Part shown: positions 1-11,947 of the stretch, in pieces
Layout: each line of letters begins with the position of its first letter
How positions within the stretch are numbered: the first letter of the stretch is position 1
Assembly (NCBI GenBank): GCA_950295325.1
Contig: OX485808.1
Location: 13,954,501-14,018,500 of the forward strand
DNA length: 64,000 nucleotides
From: Polytrichum commune
Taxonomy: Eukaryota; Streptophyta; Polytrichopsida; Polytrichales; Polytrichaceae
Direction of reading: 5' to 3'
Notes under the pieces: generated by a model
Told to the model about the DNA's origin: nothing
The model's input: the letters and a program-made list of their open reading frames with translations, nothing else
The model's database searches: none
Position numbers and translations under genes: made by a program

Positions 1-374
1 ACTCCTTTGTGAGTTCAAATTTCCTATGGCTTAGTTTCCAAATAAGATATTTTTTAGGATCTGGTTTAGGATTCTATGCCTTGCTTACAAATATTCTCTT
101 ACTACTATTATGATATGTCTCATTCTGTATTATTAGATGTTATAGTATCACATGTTTTCATTTACATCCAATATTATATTGTACATCATTGAATACAAAA
201 ACGACATTGATCCAAAATTATTGTGATATATTGTTCAACTATTCCTTGTTCTCAATGGCTACCATTAGAGCTCATGGATCTTTTGTTCCCTTCATTTTGC
301 TACTTCAAGATGATGGTCATGTGGATGTCTGAAAGAATTTGCTTAGTTTGAGATTCAACCTCCAGATATGAACC
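1..374. other. Left edge, no gene seen
   Basis: AT-rich sequence with many stops in all frames and no motif I recognise. It lies just upstream of the first decayed transposase copy and may be its leader, but nothing shows that. Confidence 0.4.
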
Positions 375-1940
375 ATGTATTTAGAGCAGGAGATATACTC
401 TGCAAATGGAGAGGTGCATGAAACGATTTTGGTTCAAAAAAATAGAACCGATGTTGGTTTTATGTGGATCTTAGGACCAAGTTCATTTAAGGTGATAGGT
501 CTTTCTAAGTCTCAAATGCAAGCTTCAACTGTCATATTGACAAACGAATCCGGTACATCCACAGTTCAAAATTCCTCTGTCACACCTGTTAAATTAGAAC
601 CCAATGATGACAGTTTGTTTGTGCTATCAGATTCAGAAGATGACATTTAAACAACTATTGATCTTTCAAACACATCACCGTTTTCATTTAAAAGTCTTCA
701 TTCCACTCTTCCACAACTTCCTATACATGTAGCCAAATCCCCATGCGGTCTTATGTACAGGAGGCTGGTTACCCAAATTTCACCTTCTCAACGTCCTCCA
801 CTACACCCTTCACCTTCATATATAGGGTTGACTATAGTTGATGTCTTGAAGCTTACAAAGTCAAGAAAAAGATCAAAGTCAGATCCCGCATCCATTGATT
901 TTGACAATAAAGATGTTCGTGATGTCAAGTACTTACCATCTTCTTTTAATGGCAACGTTTTGTTTCTCTTGTCCCCTGTGGCACTTAGAGTTCCAAATAC
1001 GTATGGCCGCTCAATGAACGGCATGAACAAGATGTGCGATGGTCACCCTTGGTGCATCACCAAACCGTAGATATCCAAAATAATTTTGGATTATCCATCC
1101 GACGGTTTATTTGTGTAGGTCATCTCCAATGTTCTAATGACTATTGTGATCAGGTGCATCACAATGGAGGTCTCCGGAACAACACTAAATGGGCTGGTTC
1201 AACTGCTCTCCCATTTGTTGTAGGTAATGTTCCCCCTACTAGGTCCAGTATTGAATGTTAGGTATGTCGTTCATTACATGTATACAATGTTTTGTATCAT
1301 GCTCGAATAATATACATCCACTCCACATCTGTTGGAATGTCTAGGGCTTGCATTCATCTTGGTGTACATGATTATCCTGTAGCTAATGGCACATGCCTTG
1401 AATCATTGGACATGACATACTAGTGCGTTGCAAATGAAGTATTGAAACCACCCACAACAAAAAATTCAGCCATAGTTATGGCAACGAGCAAACAATTTAT
1501 GGTTGATTACCTTCTCAAATCTCCCGCTAGTGGCGAAAACCATCATTTGGTTGGTTCATCTTTAGAGGCGGTTATGGATAAATTCAGCACTCTTGCGTCC
1601 CCAAATTATTGTAACTTTATATATGGATCAAAGCGTTTTTTTTTGTAGTGGAATAGAAACTATGGATAGTATTATGGTACTTAAATACCACTCTGCTTTT
1701 AAGTTCGTCCATAGTAGTCGGTTCCCAGGGCAATCAAAAGATAAAGTGTTTGTTTTCAAGATGTCCATAGACCTTCCAGGTAATGGTGTCGAACTTATGA
1801 AGAAGATGCAAGTCGGGAGGGATATGGAGAATTCATGGATTATATTTGACCATGTCAAACGTTTGAAAAACTGAACGACAATAACTTGCCATATGTACGA
1901 CAGTCGATATTGTAAAGTGTTAATCATTGCGTGTTGTAAC
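375..1940 (+). pseudogene. MULE-like SWIM transposase, copy A, N-terminal half
   Basis: Decayed coding sequence in several frames. An acidic stretch ending in a DSEDD motif lies near 620-650. Around 1100-1260 a Cys/His-rich segment (C-V-G-H-L-Q-C followed by further Cys) is clearly related to 12100-12300 in copy B, as is the later SRACIHLGVHDYPVANG segment (about 1338-1390). From 1420 to 1870 the frame reads an ATSKQFM helix, a KVFVFKMS strand and WIIFDHVKRLKN, which I remember as a conserved block of a transposase-like family of non-seed plants. Frameshifts and stops (for example at 1259-1261 and 1646-1648) break it. At 1940 the reading is interrupted by the hAT-like element and resumes at 2865. 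The MULE label rests on the C-terminal SWIM finger and the overall pattern; the DDE triad was not fully traced. Confidence 0.6.
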
Positions 1941-2864
1941 CAATGTTGAACGGGTATGTTGTAAAGTGCATACAGGGGAGGCCTGGTTTTTGAAAATTTC
2001 TTGGAAATGTAGAACATCGAGGTATTGATATTACAAAGGTTTTGTATTTTCAAGGTAGGGTATGTATATGTGGTCTTGTAAAATTTCTTGATTTTTAGGG
2101 TACGTGTTATGGTGTGATTTTTTTTCATATACCAGGGTGCCCAGTGCAAGGGTATGGTATGTCATTTTAAGGTTTTTAAGAGAGAATTTAATTAATTAAT
2201 AATTTAATAAAATAAAAAATAAAAAATCCAAAACAGATGAAGCATGAACTTGAGCAAACTGATCAAATTGAATCATGATTTGAATTTATCAAATTGTCAT
2301 GCTTGACTAAGTATTGAATCGGATCAACATGGACTACTTCGACCAAGATCAGTTTAATCAAACAAAGTTGAATTGATAAAAAACAATCAAACAATGCCCT
2401 CAAGCTAAATCTCACTCTAGCTCACCCGCTGCAATCAACTCCTCTTCACTAAACTTGTTTAGCAAACACAAACCCTAGTTATTATATGAAGTTGGTGCTT
2501 CAAGCAAAGACAAAACGGAATTACCTCTTCTTGAAGGTGCAACACCCTCTCTCCCACATTAATCAACATAGCTAGCTTAACCCCAGCAACAAAGCTCCAC
2601 TACTTGTAGTACGCTATGCACACAACAAACCCGTACATCGCCGGAAGCAGGCACAATGAACAAAGACGTGCATGTTTAAGGGTTTCCAAGCTCATCGTTG
2701 AGCAAGGTACGGGTTGGTGACCAGGTTTAGGGTTGGCAGTGAGTCCAGGGCCCGGGTATAAACCTGGTATTTGCGCACTGCTTGGTAGTTTAAGCTAGTA
2801 TCACAAACCAGTGTACATACCCTTTTACAGACACGTGTGCGGGACAGATACCCGTTCAACACTG
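1941..2864. mobile_element. Non-autonomous hAT-like transposon
   Basis: A 924-bp element with terminal inverted repeats that begin CAATGTTGAACGGGTAT at the left and CAGTGTTGAACGGGTAT when the right end is read inward: 17 bp with one mismatch. It is flanked by a perfect 8-bp direct repeat GTTGTAAC at 1933-1940 and 2865-2872. An 8-bp target duplication and a CA(A/G)TGTTG-type terminus are hallmarks of the hAT superfamily. Subterminal GGGTAT and CCAGG/CCTGG motifs recur near both ends, as expected for transposase-binding repeats. The interior is AT-rich and encodes no transposase, so it would have depended on another element. It sits inside the coding region of the SWIM transposase remnant. Confidence 0.82.
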
Positions 2865-4794
2865 GTTGTAACATGCAATCTTAAGATGGTGCAGTACAAA
2901 TTCTCTTTTGGGAAAATTTGAATTCTATAATGGCAGATTATGGTGTACCAAACGTAAATTTCAAAGGGTTTATGGCTGATAGTGCTCAAGCTGATTGGAA
3001 TGCAGTTTGGACGATTTACGGGAATGGTGATCCAAGTCTATCTATGATTGCACGTGAGCGTACATATCTTTTCCATTGGTCTACGAGCTTGGATAAGGTG
3101 ACCCAAAAATATATCAAACCATCTTTGCAGTTTCAACACAAGCAAATATATAAGTATTACAAAGATGCGAAAACGATGGACAACACCGAGACTAAGTATC
3201 ATGTGATTCGTTCTTGGTGGTTGTCATCCGGAGCTGCCTCGGAAGAAGGCATCATTGGCCTTTCAGAGTGGTTGGGTTTTTGGCACTTTCGTTACAGATA
3301 ATGGGGTGGTCATATGCTATTTGTAAATACATATCAAAATTCATTATTCAATGTCATTCATTTTTCTTCCACTATTATATATATCTTATATTTTTCTTAT
3401 CCTCATATTTTTATGTTGTTCATAGGATATGACAATAGAAGAACGTGCGGAAATGCCAACATGCAACCTTGCAGAGATTGTACACAAAAAACAGCTTCAA
3501 TTATCTGGCAACAAGATGATTTGTTTATATGAAGCTACAGTGGACGACATGGTCCATGCTTTCATGCAAATTGCAAATCACCGGACATGATTGAAAGGGG
3601 GGGTCTGATGGTAAAGATCTTGATTCGACATCCTTGAAACTCAAAGCGACTGCCAAATGCGGAGATCCAAAAATGTTGGCTTATGCCATGAAGTCTTACC
3701 CAGGGGTAGAAGACATCAACACTAGAGATTGTGCATTGGAAGGGTCAGAGTTTTTTGGTTTCACCAAACGCAAACTCAACCTACCACCGGGTGTTAATAT
3801 TGACTCTCATCGACCCGACAAAGTGAGTTATTCCATTCCTCGTCCCAACACCCGAGCAACTCGTCAACGCATAGAAGAATCATTGAATTTTGCAATTCAT
3901 GGTGTGGCTCATACTACATCTGTGTTAGAGACTGATTGTCTTGCTTTTAAGTGGCACATTGCAAGATTGCCACCCAACTTAGCCAAACGATGTTGGACAC
4001 TGCAGGCCATTACAAGGACTATGTGCAATGCCAAAGTCGAGACTGGGAAACACGACACACCTGCTCCAACATACAAAGGGTTCAGGAAGGAATTTCACTC
4101 TCCCAACAATGTGGAGTATGAATTTTGGTTTTGCCTTGATGACATTAAGCGTTATGTAAGTGGCACTAAAAAGAAATATGTGTTGGATTGGCCTATAATA
4201 CCCAACACGTGGCCGGTGAAGATAGGTACCAATCTATCGGGAGAGGAGGTTTTGGTACTTGAAGATGTTGGATTTCAACTACAGCAGAGGGAGGCTTTGT
4301 CCCCTTGTCGTAGGCTTTCAACAATCGCAACTCTTCCCAACCCTTGCTCGCATTTTTATATGCCACCAAATCCGGACGCCCACCCTACATTCAGGTTTGG
4401 GAAGACAGTGCGTCGTAATCCAACAACACCGATGGTGGATCACAAAAACAAATGGGAAAGCGCCGGACTCATGGACGGTTACTATGTGGTTGGGGTCACT
4501 GTCATTCCATATCCGGCCTTTGGAATGATAATCAACATTGTCTCCAAGCAAGATATCACCTACCATGTCACAATTGGCAACATCCCGCATTGCACATGCC
4601 CGGATTTCACGAAAATGTCCTCTCATGCATTGGGAAAGAAAAGAAAATGAATGTATTGTAAACATCTTTATTATGTCTTTAGATTTTTGTGCAAGGTGGA
4701 TTATGAGACTGTTAAGTTCATTCATGCACCTACATATACGTACAATGAGGTTATGCGCTTACTTGAACTAGTTGGTGTTGTGGAATGTGAGTAG
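2865..4794 (+). pseudogene. MULE-like SWIM transposase, copy A, C-terminal half
   Basis: Continues copy A after the hAT insertion. At 2872-3301 the frame holds LFWENLNSIMADYG, then FKGFMADSAQADWNAV, whose Asp residues are candidates for a DDE catalytic site, and FHW further on. A break near 3300-3425 looks like an intron or insertion; coding resumes at about 3427 (MTIEERAEMPTCNLAEIV). The longest open stretch is 3634-4650 (338 aa). It ends with a SWIM-type zinc finger: Cys-x-Cys at 4591-4599 and Cys-x-His at 4657-4665. The finger is cut by one in-frame TGA at 4648-4650, where a Trp codon (TGG) would fit; after it the same frame runs to a TAG at 4792-4794. Earlier breaks include a stop at 2877-2879. 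SWIM fingers are typical of MULE and FAR1-type transposases. Confidence 0.65.
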
Positions 4795-5070
4795 TTGTGC
4801 AAGTGTTGGTTGTAACTACATGTATAGGGATATCAATAAATGACATGTATTGGTTTGGATTATTATAATAAAACTAAGCAATTTATTGAAAGTGTTTTAA
4901 ATGATCCATGGCAATAGGGCCCTTTCACTTGTACATCATTTAAAATACTCGCAATTTATAATTGAAAATATGCAATTAATTTGTCAAAATTTTGGTTGTG
5001 TATCCTAAACCTGTGTGTATTTACTAAAATTGGATTCATTGCTCATATGTTACTGCTCATTGCTCATAGC

Positions 5071-5864
5071 TCATAAGATAGCTTTCCTCTCGTTATTTAT
5101 ATTCTCATTTATACTTTTGAACATATCTCCCAATGTGACTTCATTCCTATAAGGCATGAAGATAGCATGTGTAGGTAACATTTGAAAAGCAAACGGTTTG
5201 ATAACAATATCATGAAACATCCAAGCCACTGAACAAAACTTCTTTACGCTTGCCATATAAAAATTTCCATTATGATCTAAAAAATATTTGATGGCACAAG
5301 TTGTGGATGGATCAATATCGGAGTTGTCCTTAATGAAATATTTCCAAACCACTTCAAATGAACCACGGCCCAATCTTTCATACTTATCAATCACAACATC
5401 CTTCCAAGGAAAAAGAAAAACACCACTACGTGTTGATCGATTCAGTTAAAAAATTTCACATGTGTTTTGTGCCTTCTTTAAAGTTGCAAAATTTCCGTTC
5501 GCCATCGATCGGAGTTGAACTTTTGCATTTCTAACTTTTCCAACGTCCAACCATGAGTACCCTTTTGATGCACCTTCGAAACTACATCGTGCATTTGTCC
5601 AATAGAATTGGAACATACATTCATTTTTCAAGTATTGTAATTTGATATTTCTTTGCATGCTACAAAACATCTAAAAATATAATTATCAATCATGCTCTTA
5701 ACACACTCACGTAAAAAAACAGTTTCGGACATACCCATCGAGATATAATTTTGATGCATTGATTCCCGTAACATATCTCTCAACCATTCTAAAAAAACAA
5801 TTTGGACATTCAAGGTAATTATTTGATTAGGCTTATCAAGAAAATGTTCCTTAGTTTGAAACAA
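5071..5864 (-). pseudogene. Decayed protein-kinase-like fragment
   Basis: Three overlapping reverse-strand reading frames (5628-5864, 5446-5670, 5071-5394) appear to be pieces of one coding region. The last reads YERLGRGSFEVVWK, which resembles a kinase glycine-rich loop with the third Gly replaced by Glu, then CAIKYF about 17 residues later, like the VAIK lysine, and later AIFMPYRNEVTLGDMF, like a kinase hinge region. No HRD or DFG motif follows, so only an N-lobe would be present. The upstream pieces are not recognisable. Similarity is by eye and weak; a chance resemblance is possible. Confidence 0.4.
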
Positions 5865-6770
5865 TAATTACCTATAATATTTTCTTGAAGATAACATGAA
5901 CAAACAATGAAAACCTACAAATGAGTCAATAAATTATTACATGTTATGGGTTACATAATTAATATTGATAAAATTAACCATAGGATATTGACACATATTC
6001 TAGAAGTCAATGATAAATCAATTTAAAAAATTATGATGCAGACATGTATAAGGTTTTCATTTATGTGTACTAAAGTTATTTGAAATTTTAATGTTTGCCT
6101 TATATAATGGATATTGCATAAGTTACATAAAAAATATCCATATAAATATTAAAATATAATGTATCAAATATAATGTAAACAATTGAATCTAGGATATGCA
6201 CATGAAAATGTCAATCATGTGGACCATATCAACTAGAAATAAATGGTACGATATTAAAAACGAATCACAAGAGCTAGAATGTGAGAAGGCATGAAGCATT
6301 CATCCACGTCTTCTAGGTTCATGAGAAGTTAAAATTGCATTGCAAAAATTATAATGTAAGAAATGAAAAATAAAATATGCACATATAAATGCATTTTATA
6401 ATACCCAGGACGTGAGAATACATGAAGCATTCATCCACGGTTATTAGAAATCAAAGTTGGAATGCAAATAAAGAAAGTTAAGAAAGAGAAGTGTGCATAT
6501 ACCCAAGAAAATGTAGTTTAGAAAGTCTCTTTGCTTAACGGAATTCTGCCAAAAAAAGACAAACAAATGCACTAGTCTTTGTATGCGATGACATATGTAA
6601 GCACGACAAGGAAAACCCTGATGCATACAAATAAAAAGAAATTGAATCAACGCAAATAAATAAGAAGTAAAACTAGCTAATGCACAAAAATGTACAATAT
6701 AAAAATCAAAACATGAATATTTGTAGTATTACTTGGAATGTATGAGTTGCTTGAAGAACTAATGTAGTCC
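5865..6770. other. AT-rich intergenic, no gene seen
   Basis: Very AT-rich, all frames closed within about 70 codons. A short phrase (CATGAAGCATTCATCCACG) occurs at about 6290-6309 and 6421-6439, suggesting an old local duplication of roughly 130 bp. Nothing else is seen. Confidence 0.4.
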
Positions 6771-7400
6771 ACCTATGTGCGTTGGCGCACAAGCAATCAA
6801 TAGCAGTTCCAAACAACAATATCCTACAATCTCTAGCAATACCAACATTCTCTAGCGGTCTTCAACAGTCCCCAACAGATTCCAACAGTGTCTAGTAGTC
6901 TCCAACAATTTCTAGTTGTCTGCAGCAACTTCTAGGAGTCTATAGCAGTCTCCAACAGTGTGTTGCAGTCTCTAGCAAACCAATAGTTTGTAGCAATTAC
7001 TAGCAATCGTTAGCAAACCAACAGTCTTCAAGAGTCTTCAACAACAGTGTCCAATAATAGATTAAACAAAAATCCTTCTAAATGCACTCTTAGCGCTTAT
7101 GCGTTGGCGCACAAACAATTATAAACAATAAACCTCAGGATTTTTTTTAGAAATGTAATGTCCAAGAGCAGTTTACAACAACAATCCTTAATAACATATT
7201 GAAATAAACTCTTTCTAACATCAATCCAAACGCATGTGCCTTGGCGCACAAGCAATTCTAAACAACAGAACTTGGCAAAAATTTCACAAATGTAATATCT
7301 AAGAGCAGTTTATAGCAACAATCCTCAATACCCGTTTGAAATAAGTGCCTTCTAATATCAACCTTGGTGCTTGTGCACTGACGCACAAACAATGCTAAAC
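6771..7400. repeat. Tandem repeat block with TGCG-TTGG-CGCA hairpin motif
   Basis: A near-palindromic motif, TGCGTTGGCGCACAAGCAAT or a variant, occurs at 6776, 7100, 7235 and 7371. The last three copies are about 135 bp apart and sit in a larger unit that also repeats AAGAGCAGTTTA(C/T)A and a CTTTCTAA/CCTTCTAA phrase. Between the first two copies, 6840-7060 is a degenerate minisatellite of CAACAGTCTCTAGCAG-like units of about 10-13 bp. No open frame crosses the block. Confidence 0.65.
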
Positions 7401-7934
7401 ATGGAGCCTAACTACCCAACTCACCTACCACCTCCAAGCTCATAAAATGATTTGTCTTAGAATCCCACAACACCTATTATTTATATGGTTGTAAGAAACT
7501 ATTATATTTATTATTATATATATATCCGTTCATCCTATTTAACATTTTGTTAGGGTTTAGTTAAGGATTACGGCCGCCGCTGATCCTAAACCGTAAACTT
7601 TTACTATTACAAAGGGTTGAGAGAGAGCTGACTAATCTTGTCTTGATCAATGTCATGTCCTAATAAGATATGTTATCACTATATAGGTAGAGTAATGTTA
7701 TGACAACATACATCCCTTGGTAGGGTCTTGTTAATCAAGTTTATCAATCATTATTCATTCCTTGCTTGTTATTCCATCCCTCCACAAAAACTTGTATAGA
7801 TGTCATTCACCATATTCATATTCATATTTTCAAGAGATCATGGCTAGTTTTAGATATATATCCATATGACTATTTATAGATCTCTCTTAACTCTTTTTGT
7901 AGAATATCAAGAATCTTAGACTTTATTCAATATA
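7401..7934. other. Intergenic, no gene seen
   Basis: AT-rich sequence with a short TA-rich run near 7500-7530 and a single TTAGGGTTTAG telomere-like motif at about 7550. No coding sequence or other structure recognised. Confidence 0.4.
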
Positions 7935-7942
7935 CCTTGTAT

Positions 7943-10333
7943 CCCGGGGAGATCACTGGGCGAAAATCGTAGAACCACGTGCGATAAAAAATAGGGTCCA
8001 ATATATTCATTGTAGGTAAATTTTGTAAAAAGCTTACATATAATATAGGGGGTTTGAAAATAATGAAAAAGGATTACATGTAAAATACCATCACATATAA
8101 TGGCGTCTTTTATCTAGTCAGTACATGTAAAATAGCATGGAAACAATTATTAGGGTAGCGGGTTTAGGATAGGGTATGTGCTAGTGGATGAAAAGAGGTA
8201 ATTTTCGTTGGAAAAGCTTGGATGGATGACTTCGCATGCTAATTGGCTTCACCATTACTGAACCAAGGTATCCAAAACTAGGAGGGAAAATTTCAACACG
8301 TTGGGTGATGGACGTTAGGATTTCTTAGGGTTTAGCGTTTTTGTGAAGTTCCTTCTTTGTTGCCGATGGTCTCTGGGTGTTGAGGAGGTACGTTTACGCT
8401 GCTGGAATGAGTTTACGCTGCCATGAATGAGGTCTGGAGGTCAAGATTCCCCTAAAACGATGGGTAAATCTCCTAAGTCTTGAATCTCAACTGGTTATTT
8501 CTGAAACTCAACCACTTCATCTGTAACCAGCGGCCGGTTTCCAGGGTTTTCTGTATCGCTTCTAATGTTTGTAATGAATGGATGTTTTGTTATTTGACGA
8601 TGAATTAGAGCACTGTGCTTGGAAAGAGGGCACTGAGAGGTGGAGTCTATTCATACCATTCGTGTCTACATTAGGAAAAGGTTTGCATTTTCAAATGTAG
8701 TTCCTAGAAGAATTTTTTTGCTCCTAAATGAGCGAGGGTTTGATTATGAACATCTGCATTGGTGACACACATGCATCTCGATATTAGAGTTTCAGAAATA
8801 CACGAGACTCAGGAATATTTGTAGCAGTAATCTTCGACATCCATACACTACTTACACATGTGGACTTTCCTGGGTTTGTGCAGATCGAATCTAAGGTTTA
8901 GGTTTCGAAGCAACTGCCGATAAAAGGAGAGGTAGTGAGCGATGTTCAAGGGAGGCAGATGATCCAGGGAGTTTATGTACCCGGTTGGTGAATGGACATT
9001 CTGAGGTATGAAATTCTTCAGAAGGAATAACTTCTATCTTGTTACAATTCTCAAATGACGCTTGGAAACATGCTTTTAGACACATTTTAGACACATTTTA
9101 GACACATCAGCTAGGTTGGCCATGGTCTTCAGACCTTGTTTTATAGAAATTATGCACTGTTTGGGAACTCGTGGGAGCTGCATCTCGGCTCCTTGACACT
9201 AAGCTTCACGTGCAGTCGTTGAAGAACTTGTCAACTGCGGAGTTAGGGAGTTGTGCTACATTTAGGAGGCTTTGGGACTATTTGCGTGGACATCATAGAG
9301 TGTGGCTATAGTGTGTACGCACATGATCAAATTCGAATGTTCCTCCTACACCAAGTGCATCATTGGTAAGTCTTTTCTTTGCTTATTTTGCATTGTTGTG
9401 GAGTTATGTGGTGCTTATGGAGTCCATGTGTTCCAACCCTAAACTGTACACGCCTTTATTTGTTACTAAATTCTAATTTCAAATGTGCAAGTCCAAATTG
9501 CCTTGTGCTTTAGGTTTTCCTTTGTTGCTTGGAGTGCTTGTGAAATTATGGGATGTGCTTCGTTTATTTTAAGTTCTCATCCTAGTTTCAATTTTGCATT
9601 GGCTGCAGATTTCAAGACTGAAGTTTGGCTACAAGATCTGTGGACATGGCATGTAGTTGTTGTAGAGTTTTGTATGATATTTTCACATTAACACTATTTT
9701 TCTGTGATTAGCTTCAGTTTTTGTGGTTACCCTTGTAAATTGCATTCTCAATTTTCTGGGATGTCAGCAAGCTGCATGTATATATTTGAGATTATACACT
9801 TTCCGGAAGTATAGGACTTATAGACCTTGTGAAATTGTAAATTCTGCAAACATAAACTACATTGTGTTGAGAAACACAAACTGACTTCTATATCATACTT
9901 GAATTTCATTTCAGAGTTTACAACAATGTTTAAATTCCATACCTTTGCCTTAGGTTTATTGTTTTGATTCATTTCATGTAAGTTTAGCATTGTAGTTGAG
10001 CTTCACAATTTATGGTTGTAAGAAGAGAAATGTCCTTTATGAAAAAGAATGTTGTGTATAGAACCCAAAAAAATGAAGTGTATTGGAGTATAGTCAAAAG
10101 AATTGGATACTTGGAGTATAAGAAAGAAAATTTAGTATAAGTAAATTAGGGTGTTTTTTAATGATTCCTCAAAAAATTATAAGTACTGATAGGGTGTACT
10201 AAAATACAAGCATTTACCTTTATTTTGAAAAATACCATACCTTATAATCTTTTTTGCAAGGTAAATAGCCCCCCAAAAAATAGGTCCCGAACGCACGTAT
10301 ATGCAAAATATAAGAGGGAGTGATCTCCCCGGG
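7943..10333. mobile_element. 2.39-kb TIR transposon with 8-bp target duplication
   Basis: Both ends carry the perfect 15-bp inverted repeat CCCGGGGAGATCACT (7943-7957, and its complement at 10319-10333). The element is flanked by the 8-bp direct repeat CCTTGTAT at 7935-7942 and 10334-10341. Just inside each end are an A-rich run followed by TAGG(G)TCC and a CACGT(G/A) motif. An 8-bp duplication fits hAT-like elements, although the terminus is not the usual CAG start, so the superfamily is open. The longest interior frames are 67-80 codons and show no transposase. The interior from about 8290 to 9700 is less AT-rich than the edges and reads like host untranslated or exon sequence, possibly captured. 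A triple 11-bp repeat (TTTTAGACACA) lies at 9074-9106. Confidence 0.72.
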
Positions 10334-10341
10334 CCTTGTAT

Positions 10342-11947
10342 AGTAAAATGGCTATACTGGTAGTCTTTTTCTTGATTTGTTTATTATAATCCCAATTGCT
10401 TCAGGACCACACGGTGCATATTGCTTAAGTTGAGGATCTAAAAGAGAATGTAGGTAAAAAGAGTGGTGCAAAAACAAGAAGTATTCAAAATCAATTCCAA
10501 GAAATAAAACAAATAGTCTTTAGGAATTTGAAATGAGCGGACGGATCTTCGAAAGGCGTATAGCACTCGTAGAAGAGGTCCTCACCTGTGCCCATGCTCC
10601 CCCAAGAATACCACAAGATATGTTAGTGGAGCGTACAACAAGTGTTCTTAGACCTCTTACTTGTTATCGATGTCAACAAGGCTATTACCCCTTCCTCAAA
10701 GGTAGGTAATGGACACCATTACTACATTCTCTTCATAATCCATAGTCATAAGCATATTAATAGATAAACATGAGACTTAAGCACAATTTGTGTTAACTTA
10801 AGTCATGTGCCCAATGTAAGCAATTCGCATACAAGTTAATATCTCCACCTTAAAGTCATCAGCAGCGGCAACCCCTGCTTTGCTCATCTTAGTAATTATG
10901 TAACTCAAATCCGGAGAAATTTACTTAGGCCAGGTAGAGTGCCGCAGAAAATCAGTGTATTCGGGCTAACTCGTAGACTAGTACCCCTACCATGAATCAG
11001 TACCAGGAATCAGTGCTAGCAAAGTGAGGCTGCCAGACTTACAGGTGTGTTTAAATAATACTCTCCCTGTTTTTTTTTCCTTTGGGCAGCCCATGAAGGA
11101 ATATAAAATCCCAAGAAATCAAGAAAACAAGATAATGAGAGAGAGAGAAAGAGAGTATTAGAAGTGGTTAAAAAAAAATTAAAAATATATTATCCATACC
11201 TTATGTATTTTAGAATTGAATTGCTTGAAATTTGTTTTGCATACAAACACCCACCAACTGTGCTCTTAGAAAGAAAATTAGGTTGTTTTTATTTCATGTT
11301 TATTTCTTAAGAATTTCTTAAACTCCTAAAATTGATGACATCGTAGATTTTTCCAAAATCCTCCTATACATTAGATTTCGGAAAATTTCAAAGTGGTTTC
11401 TTTCCACATGGTTTAGTTACATTCTAAAATGCTTCTAGACCTCAAATCCTTAACTTTTAGAACATCACATGGATAGCAAAAAAATCACAAAATTACCATT
11501 GTCATTATATATATATATATATATATATTAGATACCAAGATCCTATATCACATTATTTTTTAATATTATATTGTAACGCCATTTTTATATATATTATATT
11601 TTCTATCACGTGTCACGATCATATTTTTCGTCCACAAAAATATAACATAATATTATTAATATCTTGTCAGATTTTACTCCTTCAGTAGTCATCACTAATG
11701 GTGTCTCCACTTTCCATTCTTTATACTGAAATTATTAAATTCATATGCTTTTTTCTAAAGCCATAATTGTATCAAATATTTGCAGATAGCATGCATGAAT
11801 GCCTACTATAATTCTTAAATGATTTGACGGCGCTCTGTACTCACAACAAAGGTCTTTTGTGAGTTTTCTTCTATTTGATGTTCATCTATCAAATCTTGAA
11901 GAGTTTAATGGTGGGAATGTTTGTTGTTATTGTACACTCTCATTGGC
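10342..11947. other. Intergenic with a (TA)n microsatellite
   Basis: No coding sequence recognised. A (TA)n run covers 11506-11528. A purine-rich GAGAGAGAGAAAGAGAG stretch lies at about 11137-11155. The rest is AT-rich filler. Confidence 0.5.
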
